Shown here piece after piece: positions 15,120 through 26,282 of a stretch of DNA of 52,608 nucleotides (position 1 is its first letter; each line of letters opens with the position of its first letter). The stretch comes from Candidatus Merdinaster equi (GTDB lineage: Bacteria; Bacillota; Clostridia; Lachnospirales; Lachnospiraceae). The stretch is taken from contig JAGHUF010000023.1 of the NCBI GenBank assembly GCA_018064935.1, positions 1 to 52,608 of the forward strand. The letters run 5' to 3'. The notes beneath the pieces are model-generated. The model saw nothing but the letters and a program-made list of their open reading frames with translations, was not told the DNA's origin and searched no databases. Position numbers and translations under genes: made by a program.

Positions 15120-16280
15120 ATGTCAGAAAAAAAGACAAGAAGAAGGTTGGGAGCAGTAATTGCAATCATCCTTGTTCTGACAATGTCAGTTGCAGCTATG
15201 GCTGAAACGACGCAGGAAAAACTTGATAAAAAAAAGAAAGAGCAGCAGGAAACTCAGGAACAGCTCAATGATACGAAGGACAATCTTTCAAGTCTGAAGG
15301 GAACAAGAAATGCACTTCAGAGTGAGCTTAATAATCTGAACATCATGCTCGACGAATCATCGGCCAAACTGGAAGATATTGAGCAAAAAATAAAGCTCAA
15401 AGAGGATGAGGTTACGCAGGCTGAACTCGACCTCATGGAGGCTCAGAGAATTCAGCAGGAGCAGTATGAGGCGATGATTCTCAGAATTCAGTTCATGTAT
15501 GAGAATGGTGATTCCTCGATGCTTGAGCTACTGTTTTCTGCGAAGGATTTTGCGGATTTTCTTAATAAAGGTGAATATATTGAGAAGATTGCGGATTACG
15601 ACAGAAGAAAGCTTGAGGAATACAAGGATACCTGCAAAATGGTTGAAGAGCAGAAAAGTAATTTCGAGATTCAGCTTGCTGATTTGAAGTCACTCAAAGA
15701 TGAGGAGACAAAAGAGCAGGAGAGAATCAGCGCGCAGGTTAAGAAGACGCAGGGATCTGTTGCTACATATGCGAGCCAGATTGAGAGCACCCAGGCGCAG
15801 ATGCTGGCATATGAGGCTGAGATAGAGAAACAGAATAATGATATCGAGAAATTGAAGAAGCAGATTGAGGAAGAGAAGCGATTGGCTGCTCTTGCGGCAC
15901 AGTCTGCGAAGAGAGATATATCCGCAGTTACCTTTGAAGAAAATGACAGATATCTTCTCGCGAATCTTATTTACTGCGAGGCGGGTAATCAGCCCTACGA
16001 AGGTAAGGTCGCAGTAGGTGCGGTTGTAATTAACAGATTGCTTAGCTCAGTATTTCCCAATACTATCACTGGAGTTATATATCAGAAGAATCAGTTCTCA
16101 CCAGTTCGCTCAGGAAGATATGCACTTGCTCTTGCTAACAACTATGCGACAACCAGCTGCTATCAGGCAGCAGATGCTGCTATGGCAGGAAATACGACTG
16201 TTGCTGACTGTCTGTTTTTCAGAACACCAGTGGATTATATTACGCCTCGATATAGGATTGCCGGACATATATTCTATTAA
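15120..16280 (+). CDS. Secreted coiled-coil cell-wall hydrolase (SleB/CwlJ-type)
   Basis: A 386-residue exported protein. The frame is open from 15066, but the ATG at 15120 follows TGAGGA with good spacing and begins a classic signal peptide: basic 'KKTRRR', hydrophobic 'AVIAIILVLTMSVAAMA', predicted cleavage before ETTQ. Residues about 35-255 are heptad-rich coiled coil of the kind that regulates wall hydrolases (CwlO/PcsB-like). The C-terminus is a hydrolase_2 (SleB/CwlJ) domain: 'LLANLIYCEAGNQPYEGKV', 'VGAVVINRLLSSVFP', 'YQKNQFSPV' and 'ADCLFFRT', with the catalytic Glu in 'CEAG'. Its role is probably peptidoglycan remodelling in growth or sporulation. Confidence 0.9.
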   Translation: MSEKKTRRRLGAVIAIILVLTMSVAAMAETTQEKLDKKKKEQQETQEQLNDTKDNLSSLKGTRNALQSELNNLNIMLDESSAKLEDIEQKIKLKEDEVTQAELDLMEAQRIQQEQYEAMILRIQFMYENGDSSMLELLFSAKDFADFLNKGEYIEKIADYDRRKLEEYKDTCKMVEEQKSNFEIQLADLKSLKDEETKEQERISAQVKKTQGSVATYASQIESTQAQMLAYEAEIEKQNNDIEKLKKQIEEEKRLAALAAQSAKRDISAVTFEENDRYLLANLIYCEAGNQPYEGKVAVGAVVINRLLSSVFPNTITGVIYQKNQFSPVRSGRYALALANNYATTSCYQAADAAMAGNTTVADCLFFRTPVDYITPRYRIAGHIFY

Positions 16281-16314
16281 CCATGCACGGCATTTATTAA
16301 AAGGCGAACAAATA

Positions 16315-16366
16315 TAGACATAACTACCTAAAAAATGTATAATGAACCATGTATGTTTGTATACAT
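16315..16366 (+). promoter_or_regulatory. Promoter of the ATP synthase operon
   Basis: The -35 TAGACA (16315-16320), a 17-base spacer and the -10 TATAAT (16338-16343) make a near-consensus sigma-A promoter; transcription should start near 16350. A 6-bp inverted repeat ATGTAT/ATACAT (16349-16366) sits at the predicted start site and may be an operator or an mRNA 5' hairpin. The promoter excludes the ATG at 16342 as a translation start. Confidence 0.75.
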
Positions 16367-16377
16367 TTGAATGGCCT

Positions 16378-16632
16378 ATGAAGAGTGATAAAGACGATAG
16401 GAAGAAAAAGAACAGACAGGTGTTTGAAGCACTCGCTATGGTGCTACAGTTTGGACTGCATATGCTGGTACCGATTTTCATGTGCACCTTTCTGGGGATA
16501 TGGATTGATAAGAGCGCAGGAACTAATTACTGGGTGATTATTTTATTTTTTGTCGGAGCACTTGCAGGGTTTACAAACGTATTCAGGTTTGCGATGAAAA
16601 TTAGTGGGAATGATAAGAAGGATGAGGAATAG
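16378..16632 (+). CDS. AtpZ/AtpI-like small membrane protein (F-ATPase leader gene 1)
   Basis: An 84-residue protein with a charged N-terminus ('KSDKDDRKKKNRQ') and two membrane spans separated by 'IDKSAGTNYWV'. This is the pattern of the putative F0F1-ATPase subunit (AtpZ/ATPase_gene1) family: 'LQFGLHMLVPIFMCTFLGIWIDK', 'FFVGALAGFTNVFR'. The frame opens at 16342, but that ATG lies in the promoter -10 box, so the ATG at 16378 is taken; its ribosome-binding site is weak. AtpZ, with AtpI, has been linked to ion uptake and c-ring assembly. It is the first gene of the atp operon. Confidence 0.8.
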   Translation: MKSDKDDRKKKNRQVFEALAMVLQFGLHMLVPIFMCTFLGIWIDKSAGTNYWVIILFFVGALAGFTNVFRFAMKISGNDKKDEE

Positions 16633-17074
16633 AGGCGGATTCAACCGGACGCTCACAGAAATATGGCTTGGAATTCTCCTGGCTGATGCGTGCCTATATC
16701 TGATTGGAATCTGGTTTATTCCGGGTGAGTATAAGTTATCATGCACAGTTGGGTTCGTGTTTGGCCTATTGATTGCACTGATGAGTTCTTATCATATTTC
16801 ATGGACACTAAACAGGTTTATAGATAGGCCGGAGAAAAAGGCAAAGGCGGCTATAGTTACACAGGCGCTTATTAGATATTTTGCCACCGCCGGACTACTG
16901 TATCTGATATTAATTAGTGGGTTTGCTAATCCACTAGCTGCTTTTGCAGGAATTATGGGACTTAAGATAGGAGCATATCTTCAGCCCTCTATTCATAGAT
17001 TTACAATAAGAAAATATCCGGATCCGGAGCCACCTCCGGGCATACCGGATGAAGAAGAGGAGGTGGTAAAATGA
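16610..17074 (+). CDS. atpI: ATP synthase subunit I-like membrane protein
   Basis: A roughly 155-residue protein with four hydrophobic segments, starting 'RGGFNRTLTEIWLGILLADACLYLIGIWF', followed by 'GFVFGLLIALMSSYHISWTLNRFID' and a two-span C-terminal half ending in an acidic/proline tail. Size, topology and position before atpB fit ATP synthase subunit I, a c-ring assembly factor, though sequence conservation in this family is low. Start is uncertain: GTG 16604, ATG 16610 and ATG 16622 are in frame, all overlapping or close to the end of the previous gene. It overlaps atpB by 4 bases (ATGA). Confidence 0.7.
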   Translation: MIRRMRNRGGFNRTLTEIWLGILLADACLYLIGIWFIPGEYKLSCTVGFVFGLLIALMSSYHISWTLNRFIDRPEKKAKAAIVTQALIRYFATAGLLYLILISGFANPLAAFAGIMGLKIGAYLQPSIHRFTIRKYPDPEPPPGIPDEEEEVVK

Positions 17075-17832
17075 CGTCAGGCATCCTGCTTTCAGGTGAT
17101 GTTACAGAGAGCTTCATGGTCAAAGGTATATTCAAGTATACAGTGTTTGGCCAGGAAGTCTGGATTACTACGACGCATGTGTGTATCCTGATCGTCATGC
17201 TGATTCTGATGGTGTTTGCACTTTTTGCAAACCGTGCCATGAAAAAGGCACAGGAAGTTCCAAAGGGCTTTCAGAATGTGGTGGAAATGATTGTTGAGAA
17301 GCTGGACGGTATGGTGTCTTCTTCAATGGGAGACAAGGCAAGCGGTTGGCTTAACTACATTGGAACAATTTTTATTTTCATTCTGATTTCGAACTTTTCG
17401 GGTATCTTTGGACTGCGGCCGCCCACAGCGGACTATGGTGTAACCTTACCGCTTGGTATTCTTACCTTCTGTCTGGTTCATATAACCCAGTTCAGAACAA
17501 CGAAGCCGCTTACAATCTGGAAGGATATGTGTTCACCACTTCCGGCGTGGTTCCCACTCTGGTTACCAATTAACATCATAAGTGAAATTGCGGTTCCTAT
17601 TTCATTGTCGCTGCGTTTATTTGCGAACGTGCTTTCAGGAACAATTATGATGGCTTTGGTATATGGCCTTCTCAGCTGGATTGCAACAGCTTGGCCAGGT
17701 GCACTTCATGTATACTTCGATTTGTTCTCTGGTGCAATTCAGACATACGTATTCTGTATGCTGACCATGACATACATTGGAAATGCATATGGAGACAAGC
17801 CAGTTAAGGCAAAAAAATCAGCACAGGCGTAA
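17071..17832 (+). CDS. atpB: F-type ATP synthase subunit a
   Basis: A 253-residue membrane subunit that forms the ion half-channels next to the c-ring. The essential-arginine helix is visible as 'ISEIAVPISLSLRLFANVLSGTIMMALVYG', and the last helix as 'FDLFSGAIQTYVFCMLTMTYIGNA'. The N-terminal 'ESFMVKGIFKYTVFGQEVWITTTHV' precedes the first span. It overlaps the preceding gene by ATGA and has a strong GAGGAGG-type ribosome-binding site. In sodium-type enzymes this subunit also contributes to ion selectivity, but that cannot be read directly here. Confidence 0.96.
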   Translation: MTSGILLSGDVTESFMVKGIFKYTVFGQEVWITTTHVCILIVMLILMVFALFANRAMKKAQEVPKGFQNVVEMIVEKLDGMVSSSMGDKASGWLNYIGTIFIFILISNFSGIFGLRPPTADYGVTLPLGILTFCLVHITQFRTTKPLTIWKDMCSPLPAWFPLWLPINIISEIAVPISLSLRLFANVLSGTIMMALVYGLLSWIATAWPGALHVYFDLFSGAIQTYVFCMLTMTYIGNAYGDKPVKAKKSAQA

Positions 17833-17857
17833 ATAATTAAAAAATAAAAACTATTAA

Positions 17858-18136
<279 letters not shown>

Positions 18137-18175
18137 ATATAGAAAAGAACAGATATGTAGAGAGGAGGAAGTCAG

Positions 18176-18742
18176 TTGCAGACATTATTGACAGGCGCAG
18201 TTTTACTGGATGCTGAAGCAGCCGGTATGACAAGACTTTTTAACCTGGATTTTCAGCTGATTACCGATTCGGTTCTTACACTGATAGCAGTGTTCGTACT
18301 GTTCCTATTTTTGTCACATTTCCTGTTTAATCCAGCACGTAAGATGCTGAAGGATAGAACCACTAAGGTTGCATCTGATATTGAGCAGGCAAGACTTGAC
18401 AAGGAAGAGGCTGCTAAGCTTAAAGCAGAGTACGAAGAAAAGACAAAGAATGTTAATAAGGAAGTTGAAGCAATTCTATCTGAGGCTAGGAAGAAGGCTC
18501 TTGAAAACGAGAACCGAATTGTTGAGAAGGCCAAAGAAGAAGCTGCTGCTATCCTTGATAGAGCTAGAACCGAAGCCGAGCTGGAGAAACAGAAGGCTGC
18601 TGACGAAATGAAGCAGGAGATCATCTTAGTTGCATCCGATATGGCATCGAAATTTGTTGCCGCATCTATGAGTGCGGAAGTACAGAGCAAACTTATTGAT
18701 GAAACATTAAAAGGGATGGGTAAGAGTACATGGCAAAGCTAG
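18176..18742 (+). CDS. atpF: F-type ATP synthase subunit b (TTG start)
   Basis: A 188-residue peripheral-stalk subunit: one membrane span (about 31-52, 'VLTLIAVFVLFLFLSHFLF'), then a long charged helix ('ARLDKEEAAKLKAEYEEKTKNVNKE') that reaches the F1 head. The TTG at 18176 lies 7 bases after GAGGAGG, whereas the first ATG (18230) has no ribosome-binding site, so the TTG start is well supported. It overlaps atpH by 13 bases. Confidence 0.94.
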   Translation: MQTLLTGAVLLDAEAAGMTRLFNLDFQLITDSVLTLIAVFVLFLFLSHFLFNPARKMLKDRTTKVASDIEQARLDKEEAAKLKAEYEEKTKNVNKEVEAILSEARKKALENENRIVEKAKEEAAAILDRARTEAELEKQKAADEMKQEIILVASDMASKFVAASMSAEVQSKLIDETLKGMGKSTWQS

Positions 18743-19275
18743 TAGGAGGAACTTACGGAGAAGCGCTTTACAATCTTGCGCTGGAAGAAGGCCGTGAGGA
18801 TCAGTTCCTTGAGGAAGCCCAGGCGCTGCTGACAGTGCTAGAGGCTAATCCTGAGCTTTCAGCAGTCATGATGAATCCTAAAATCGTCAGAGAAGAAAAA
18901 AAGAGTACCATGGATTCCATTTTCAAGGGAAAGATTAGTGATGAGCTATTAGCTTTTATCGATCTCACTATCGAAAAGGAAAGATATGGCGCGATTAATG
19001 AAATCCTTAGCTACTTCATTTCAAAAATGAAGGAACATAAGGGAATCGGCGTAGCCTTCGTTAAGACGGCTGTTACTCTTGGAGAGATTCAAAAAGCGCA
19101 GATTCAGGAAAAGCTGCTTGAAACAACAGAATATAAGACAATGGAGATGAATTATGAAGTCGATGAGTCGCTTATCGGTGGAATGATTATCAGAATTGGT
19201 GACAGAGTTGTTGACAGCAGTATCCGTTCAGGTCTTGAGAACCTGGAGCGGAGTCTTCAGAAATCACGTTTATAA
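18730..19275 (+). CDS. atpH: F-type ATP synthase subunit delta
   Basis: A 181-residue OSCP/delta subunit linking the peripheral stalk to F1. Family features: N-terminal 'YGEALYNLALEEGREDQFLEEAQAL', central 'LLAFIDLTIEKERYGAINEIL' and the conserved C-terminal 'ESLIGGMIIRIGDRVVDSSIRSGLENL'. It overlaps the end of atpF, and atpA follows after 47 bases, as expected for the canonical order. Confidence 0.95.
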   Translation: MAKLVGGTYGEALYNLALEEGREDQFLEEAQALLTVLEANPELSAVMMNPKIVREEKKSTMDSIFKGKISDELLAFIDLTIEKERYGAINEILSYFISKMKEHKGIGVAFVKTAVTLGEIQKAQIQEKLLETTEYKTMEMNYEVDESLIGGMIIRIGDRVVDSSIRSGLENLERSLQKSRL

Positions 19276-19298
19276 TTATGTGGGAATGAAGAGATTAG

Positions 19299-20825
<1,527 letters not shown>

Positions 20826-20845
20826 GAAGGTACAGGTAGAATACT

Positions 20846-21715
20846 ATGGCCTCCATGAGAGATATAAAAAGAAGAAAAACCAGTATACAGAGCACCCAGC
20901 AGATCACAAAGGCTATGAAGCTGGTATCTACTGTAAAGCTTCAGCGAACCAAGGCTCATGCTGAGTCTGCGAAGCCATATTTTGACAGCATGTATAATAC
21001 TGTTTGCTCAGTGCTCAGCAGAACTGGTGAGGTTCAGCATCCATACCTTCAGGGTGGCGGCAGCGGAAAGAAAGCAGTCGTAGTAATTACTTCTAACAGA
21101 GGACTTGCTGGCGGCTACAATTCCAATGTTGTCAAAATGATTGAGCGTGGAGAACTGAAAAAAGAAGATCTTAGGATTTATGCAATTGGTAAGAAAGGTC
21201 GTGAAACTCTTGCAAGACACGGCTACGAAGTGGCTGAATCTGATTTGGATGAGGTTATGGAGAATCCTACATATGCGGATGCAATGAGGATTAGCCAGAT
21301 GCTTCTTAAGGACTTCGAAAATGGTGAAATTAGTGAGATTCATCTAGCCTATACATTCTACAAAAATACTGTTTCTCATGTACCAACACTTCTTCAGCTT
21401 CTTCCTGTTTCAATCGACAAGGATGATGTTAAGGAAGAAAGCGAAGCTTCATCTAAAGCGCTTATGAGCTTCGAACCAAATGAGGAAGAAGCATTAAACC
21501 TCATAGTTCCAAAGTATGTAACCAGCTTAATATATGGAGCTTTGATACAGGCAATTGCCAGTGAGAATGCAGCAAGAATGCAGGCAATGGATTCTGCAAC
21601 CAGCAATGCAGAAGAAATGATTGATAAATTGTCACTTCAGTACAACCGTGCAAGACAGGGCTCAATTACTCAGGAGCTTACAGAGATTATTGCCGGTGCT
21701 GAGGCAATTTCGTAA
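20846..21715 (+). CDS. atpG: F-type ATP synthase subunit gamma
   Basis: A 289-residue central-stalk subunit. The N-terminal helix 'MRDIKRRKTSIQSTQQITKAMKLVSTVKLQR' and C-terminal helix 'ENAARMQAMDSATSNAEEMIDKLSLQYNRARQGSITQELTEI' are the two strands of the rotor coiled coil and are highly conserved; the middle 'ITSNRGLAGGYNSNV' is also a family hallmark. The gene starts 20 bases after atpA. Confidence 0.96.
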   Translation: MASMRDIKRRKTSIQSTQQITKAMKLVSTVKLQRTKAHAESAKPYFDSMYNTVCSVLSRTGEVQHPYLQGGGSGKKAVVVITSNRGLAGGYNSNVVKMIERGELKKEDLRIYAIGKKGRETLARHGYEVAESDLDEVMENPTYADAMRISQMLLKDFENGEISEIHLAYTFYKNTVSHVPTLLQLLPVSIDKDDVKEESEASSKALMSFEPNEEEALNLIVPKYVTSLIYGALIQAIASENAARMQAMDSATSNAEEMIDKLSLQYNRARQGSITQELTEIIAGAEAIS

Positions 21716-21730
21716 TTGTTTATTTATTGA

Positions 21731-23161
<1,431 letters not shown>

Positions 23162-23171
23162 GAGAGATTCC

Positions 23172-23576
23172 ATGGCAGAAGAGAATCGTTTTTCGATTAA
23201 AATCATTGAGCCAGACCAGGTTTTTTATGAGGGAGAGGCTCAGATGGTAGAATTCAATACTGTGGAGGGTGAGGTTGGTATTTATAAAAACCATATCCCA
23301 ATGACGATGATCCTGAAGCCCGGAGTTCTTCGAATCACGGATGGAGATGATGTAAAAACAGCAGCACTCCATGAAGGTTTTGTTGAGGTGCTTCCGGATT
23401 CCATCACCATTCTTGCAGAAATTGTTGAATGGCCTGAGGAAATAGATGTTGAGAGAGCACAAGCCGCAAAGGAACGTGCTCAAAAGCGTCTTGCAGAGAA
23501 GGATCCATCTACAGACATTGCAAGAGCAGAAACAGCTCTTCAGAGGTCTATAACACGTATTGCAGTTATTAAGTAA
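23172..23576 (+). CDS. atpC: F-type ATP synthase subunit epsilon
   Basis: A 134-residue subunit: N-terminal beta-sandwich (about 1-88, 'FSIKIIEPDQVFYEGEAQMVEFNTVEGEVGI' and 'HIPMTMILKPG') and a C-terminal helical hairpin (about 92-134, 'EIDVERAQAAKERAQKRLAEK'). The C-terminal hairpin can inhibit ATP hydrolysis in related enzymes. It is the last gene of the operon, 10 bases after atpD, with a GGAGA site. Confidence 0.95.
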   Translation: MAEENRFSIKIIEPDQVFYEGEAQMVEFNTVEGEVGIYKNHIPMTMILKPGVLRITDGDDVKTAALHEGFVEVLPDSITILAEIVEWPEEIDVERAQAAKERAQKRLAEKDPSTDIARAETALQRSITRIAVIK

Positions 23577-23636
23577 TATAAATACAACCGGGTAGAATTT
23601 TCTTTGCTGGGTTGTAAAGAAAGATAGTTTTTCAGT

Positions 23637-23660
23637 AAGAGCCCACGCATGTGGGCTCTT
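23637..23660 (+). terminator. Hairpin ending the atp operon
   Basis: A 10-bp GC-rich stem AAGAGCCCAC/GTGGGCTCTT with a GCAT loop lies 60 bases after the atpC stop. The downstream T run is poor (ATTGG), so it may be a leaky terminator, an mRNA 3'-end protector, or an attenuator for the gene starting at 23677. A weaker inverted repeat, ACAACC/GGTTGT (23584-23615), precedes it. Confidence 0.6.
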
Positions 23661-23676
23661 ATTGGTAAATGCAGTT

Positions 23677-26208
23677 ATGAAGAAAATCATCATAAGAGTA
23701 TTTGTCTTTATTGCAGTATTCGTCCTGTCTTTAATTATATTTAGTCAATTGAGAAGCATGGGCAATACTGACATGACAAAAGAAATGGATAGCGCGACGC
23801 TTCCGCTTATATATGTGAATATGGATGGCGAACTCATAAACCCGATGCATGGATATACTGTGCAACAGGATATGAGTTATTTGCGTGATTCAATAACACC
23901 GCTGTCAGACTCCAGGGGTGTGTCTTTTGCTATGGAAAGATTTGGACATACTATCGATTCGATAAATATGGAAGTTAGAAGTATAACGGGAAAGCGTCTC
24001 ATCGAGAATGGTGAGGTAACGGTTTCGTCTACTCTGGACGATATGTTGTATTTTGACCTTCAATTAAAAGATCTCATAGATGATAACAAAGAATACCAGC
24101 TGAAGTTATCCATCATAGAGGATGGAAGTAAAGAGATATTTTATTACACAAGAATAATACATGCCTCAGAATATCATTCTGTAGAAAAAATCGATTTCGC
24201 CAAGCAGTTTCACGACAGGACATTTGATAAAGAAGAAGTGAAGCAGCTTGCCAGATATATGGAGACTGGAAACAAAAACGATAACAGTGATTTTGGCATT
24301 GTTGATATACATAGTTCATTAGATCAGCTTTCCTACGGAGAATTGAATGTAAAAGAATATATTAGACCTTCATATACGATAACAGAACTCGCGCAGCAGA
24401 CAGCGTCAATAAAATGTGATTTTGTTGCATCGACAAGGGTTGATGATGTTATCGAGTATTACAGAATAGAAGAGTACTACAGATTAAGGTATACGGTTGA
24501 TAGAATATATCTTCTGGATTATAGAAGAGAAATGTCCAAGATACTAAACACTGATAATAATTTGTATCTTGACGGAGGAAATATTCAGCTTGGAATACAG
24601 GCAAACGATACCCAGATATATGAGTCAGACAGCGGAAACGTATTAGCATTTGAGAATGCTGGAAGACTCTTCTGTGTGAATGTATCAGAGAGTAAAATTT
24701 CAGAATTATTTTCGTTCTATTCAGTGAAGAGTATGGATGAAAGAACGTTGTATAACGGTCATGATATTCATGTGCTCAGTGTCGATGAAAATGGAATGAT
24801 AACATTCACTGTATATGGCTATATGAATATGGGTGACCATGAGGGAGAGGTTGGAATAGCTGTATATCAATACAATTCGTTGACAAATACTACCGAAGAG
24901 AGAGCATTTGTACCATATAAGAAATCGGCAGTGATTCTTCGAGAGGAAATGAACGATTTAACATATTTGAGTAAGTCTGAAGTATATTATTTTGTTCTCG
25001 ACCGAACGATCTATGGGCTGCATCTGGCAGACAGAAGAGTTGATGTTCTTGCCACGGGAATTGTAAAAGATGGATTTAAAATATCAAGCGATCAGAGTAA
25101 TATTGCATGGCAGGTTGAAGCAGATGTAAATCATTCGAAGTCATTGATACTAATGAATCTTAACACGCAGGCGTCAAGTGAGATACGAGGTGAAAGTGGA
25201 CAGTATATAAAGCCAATAGGATTTATGGGAAGTGACTTCATTTACGGCGTTGCAAATAAGGAAGACGTCTACACAGATATGGCTGGAATGACAACCTTCG
25301 CAATGTGTCTGTTGAGAATACAGGATGACAATGGAAGCCTTCTGAAAGAATATAGCGAGGATGAAATATTCGTTGATGATGCACAGATTCATGGGAATCA
25401 GATGATACTGTCTAGAGTAAAAAAGGCGAAGGACGGAGTGTCATACGTTAAGATATCAGATGACCAGATTATTAGCTCAGAGGTGGAGGCTAATCATGTG
25501 AATTCACTCTCAAGTTATAGCGATGAACTGTTTAAAAATCAATGGATACTGATAATCGACAAAAAAGATGAGAAGAGGAGTTTGCAGAAACTTACCCCAA
25601 AATTCGTTTTGTTCGAGGGAAGTAGAAAAGCTGCCCTTCTGGAAGTTGAAAATGAAGATGAATACTATGTGTATGGCCAGAAGGGTGTTATAGGAATATA
25701 TGAGAATCCATCTGATGCAGTTATTGTAGCAAATGATAACTCAGGTGTCGTAATGGATGATGATGGCGAATATGTATGGATAAAAGGAAATAGAAGCTCA
25801 AGAAATCAAATTATGGCAATCAAGCATGTTCAGGCTACAGAAGAAAAGGGAAGTGTTGCCGTGTGCCTGGATACAGTTCTTGGATATGAACAGATAATAC
25901 GAAATAGCCAATATCTTCTGGATGAAGGGGAAAATGCTAAATCGATTCTCGAAAAAAATATGGAGAATGCAACTGTTCTTGACCTCACAGGCTGTACTCT
26001 TGACTCAGTTCTATACTACGTAAATAGAGATATTCCTGTACTTGCTGTTGTTGGCGAGCAAGCATATCTGATTATTGGCTTTAATGAGAATCAGATAGTA
26101 CTTATGGATCCGACCTCAGATGGACTATATAAGAAGAATACAGTTGACATGTCTGATTACTTTAAGAATCATGGTGCTGTATTTCTTACATATATAAATA
26201 AGAATTAG
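23677..26208 (+). CDS. Large exported membrane-anchored protein of unknown function, C39-like C-terminus
   Basis: An 843-residue protein: one N-terminal hydrophobic anchor (about residues 4-23, 'IIRVFVFIAVFVLSLIIF'), then a long extracytoplasmic region. The N-terminal part (to about 160) resembles a beta-sandwich; the middle (about 300-640) has repeating beta-strand/turn stretches like a WD- or propeller-type fold. The last 130 residues read 'LTGCTLDSVLYYVNRDIPVLAVVG', 'AYLIIGFNENQIVLMDP', which resembles the papain-like C39 fold; a catalytic Cys in the usual place is not obvious, so it may be non-enzymatic. The ATG at 23677 is preferred to the upstream TTG, but it has no clear ribosome-binding site. 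The fold statements are pattern impressions. It ends at a strong terminator. Confidence 0.75.
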   Translation: MKKIIIRVFVFIAVFVLSLIIFSQLRSMGNTDMTKEMDSATLPLIYVNMDGELINPMHGYTVQQDMSYLRDSITPLSDSRGVSFAMERFGHTIDSINMEVRSITGKRLIENGEVTVSSTLDDMLYFDLQLKDLIDDNKEYQLKLSIIEDGSKEIFYYTRIIHASEYHSVEKIDFAKQFHDRTFDKEEVKQLARYMETGNKNDNSDFGIVDIHSSLDQLSYGELNVKEYIRPSYTITELAQQTASIKCDFVASTRVDDVIEYYRIEEYYRLRYTVDRIYLLDYRREMSKILNTDNNLYLDGGNIQLGIQANDTQIYESDSGNVLAFENAGRLFCVNVSESKISELFSFYSVKSMDERTLYNGHDIHVLSVDENGMITFTVYGYMNMGDHEGEVGIAVYQYNSLTNTTEERAFVPYKKSAVILREEMNDLTYLSKSEVYYFVLDRTIYGLHLADRRVDVLATGIVKDGFKISSDQSNIAWQVEADVNHSKSLILMNLNTQASSEIRGESGQYIKPIGFMGSDFIYGVANKEDVYTDMAGMTTFAMCLLRIQDDNGSLLKEYSEDEIFVDDAQIHGNQMILSRVKKAKDGVSYVKISDDQIISSEVEANHVNSLSSYSDELFKNQWILIIDKKDEKRSLQKLTPKFVLFEGSRKAALLEVENEDEYYVYGQKGVIGIYENPSDAVIVANDNSGVVMDDDGEYVWIKGNRSSRNQIMAIKHVQATEEKGSVAVCLDTVLGYEQIIRNSQYLLDEGENAKSILEKNMENATVLDLTGCTLDSVLYYVNRDIPVLAVVGEQAYLIIGFNENQIVLMDPTSDGLYKKNTVDMSDYFKNHGAVFLTYINKN

Positions 26209-26224
26209 AGATACGCAAAAAGAG

Positions 26225-26255
26225 AAAAGACGGCGGTTAGTTACCGCCGTCTTTT
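26225..26255. terminator. Bidirectional terminator between convergent genes
   Basis: A perfect 13-bp stem AAAAGACGGCGGT/ACCGCCGTCTTTT with a TAGTT loop. Both flanks supply T runs (A run on the left, T run on the right), so it can terminate the plus-strand 843-residue-protein gene and the minus-strand prs operon alike. Confidence 0.92.
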
Positions 26256-26282
26256 CGATTGTATTCAAATTGCGTCAAAAGC

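Noticed and set aside
16342-16377. Longer N-terminus of the AtpZ-like protein from ATG 16342
   Set aside because: That ATG lies in the promoter -10 box and has no ribosome-binding site.
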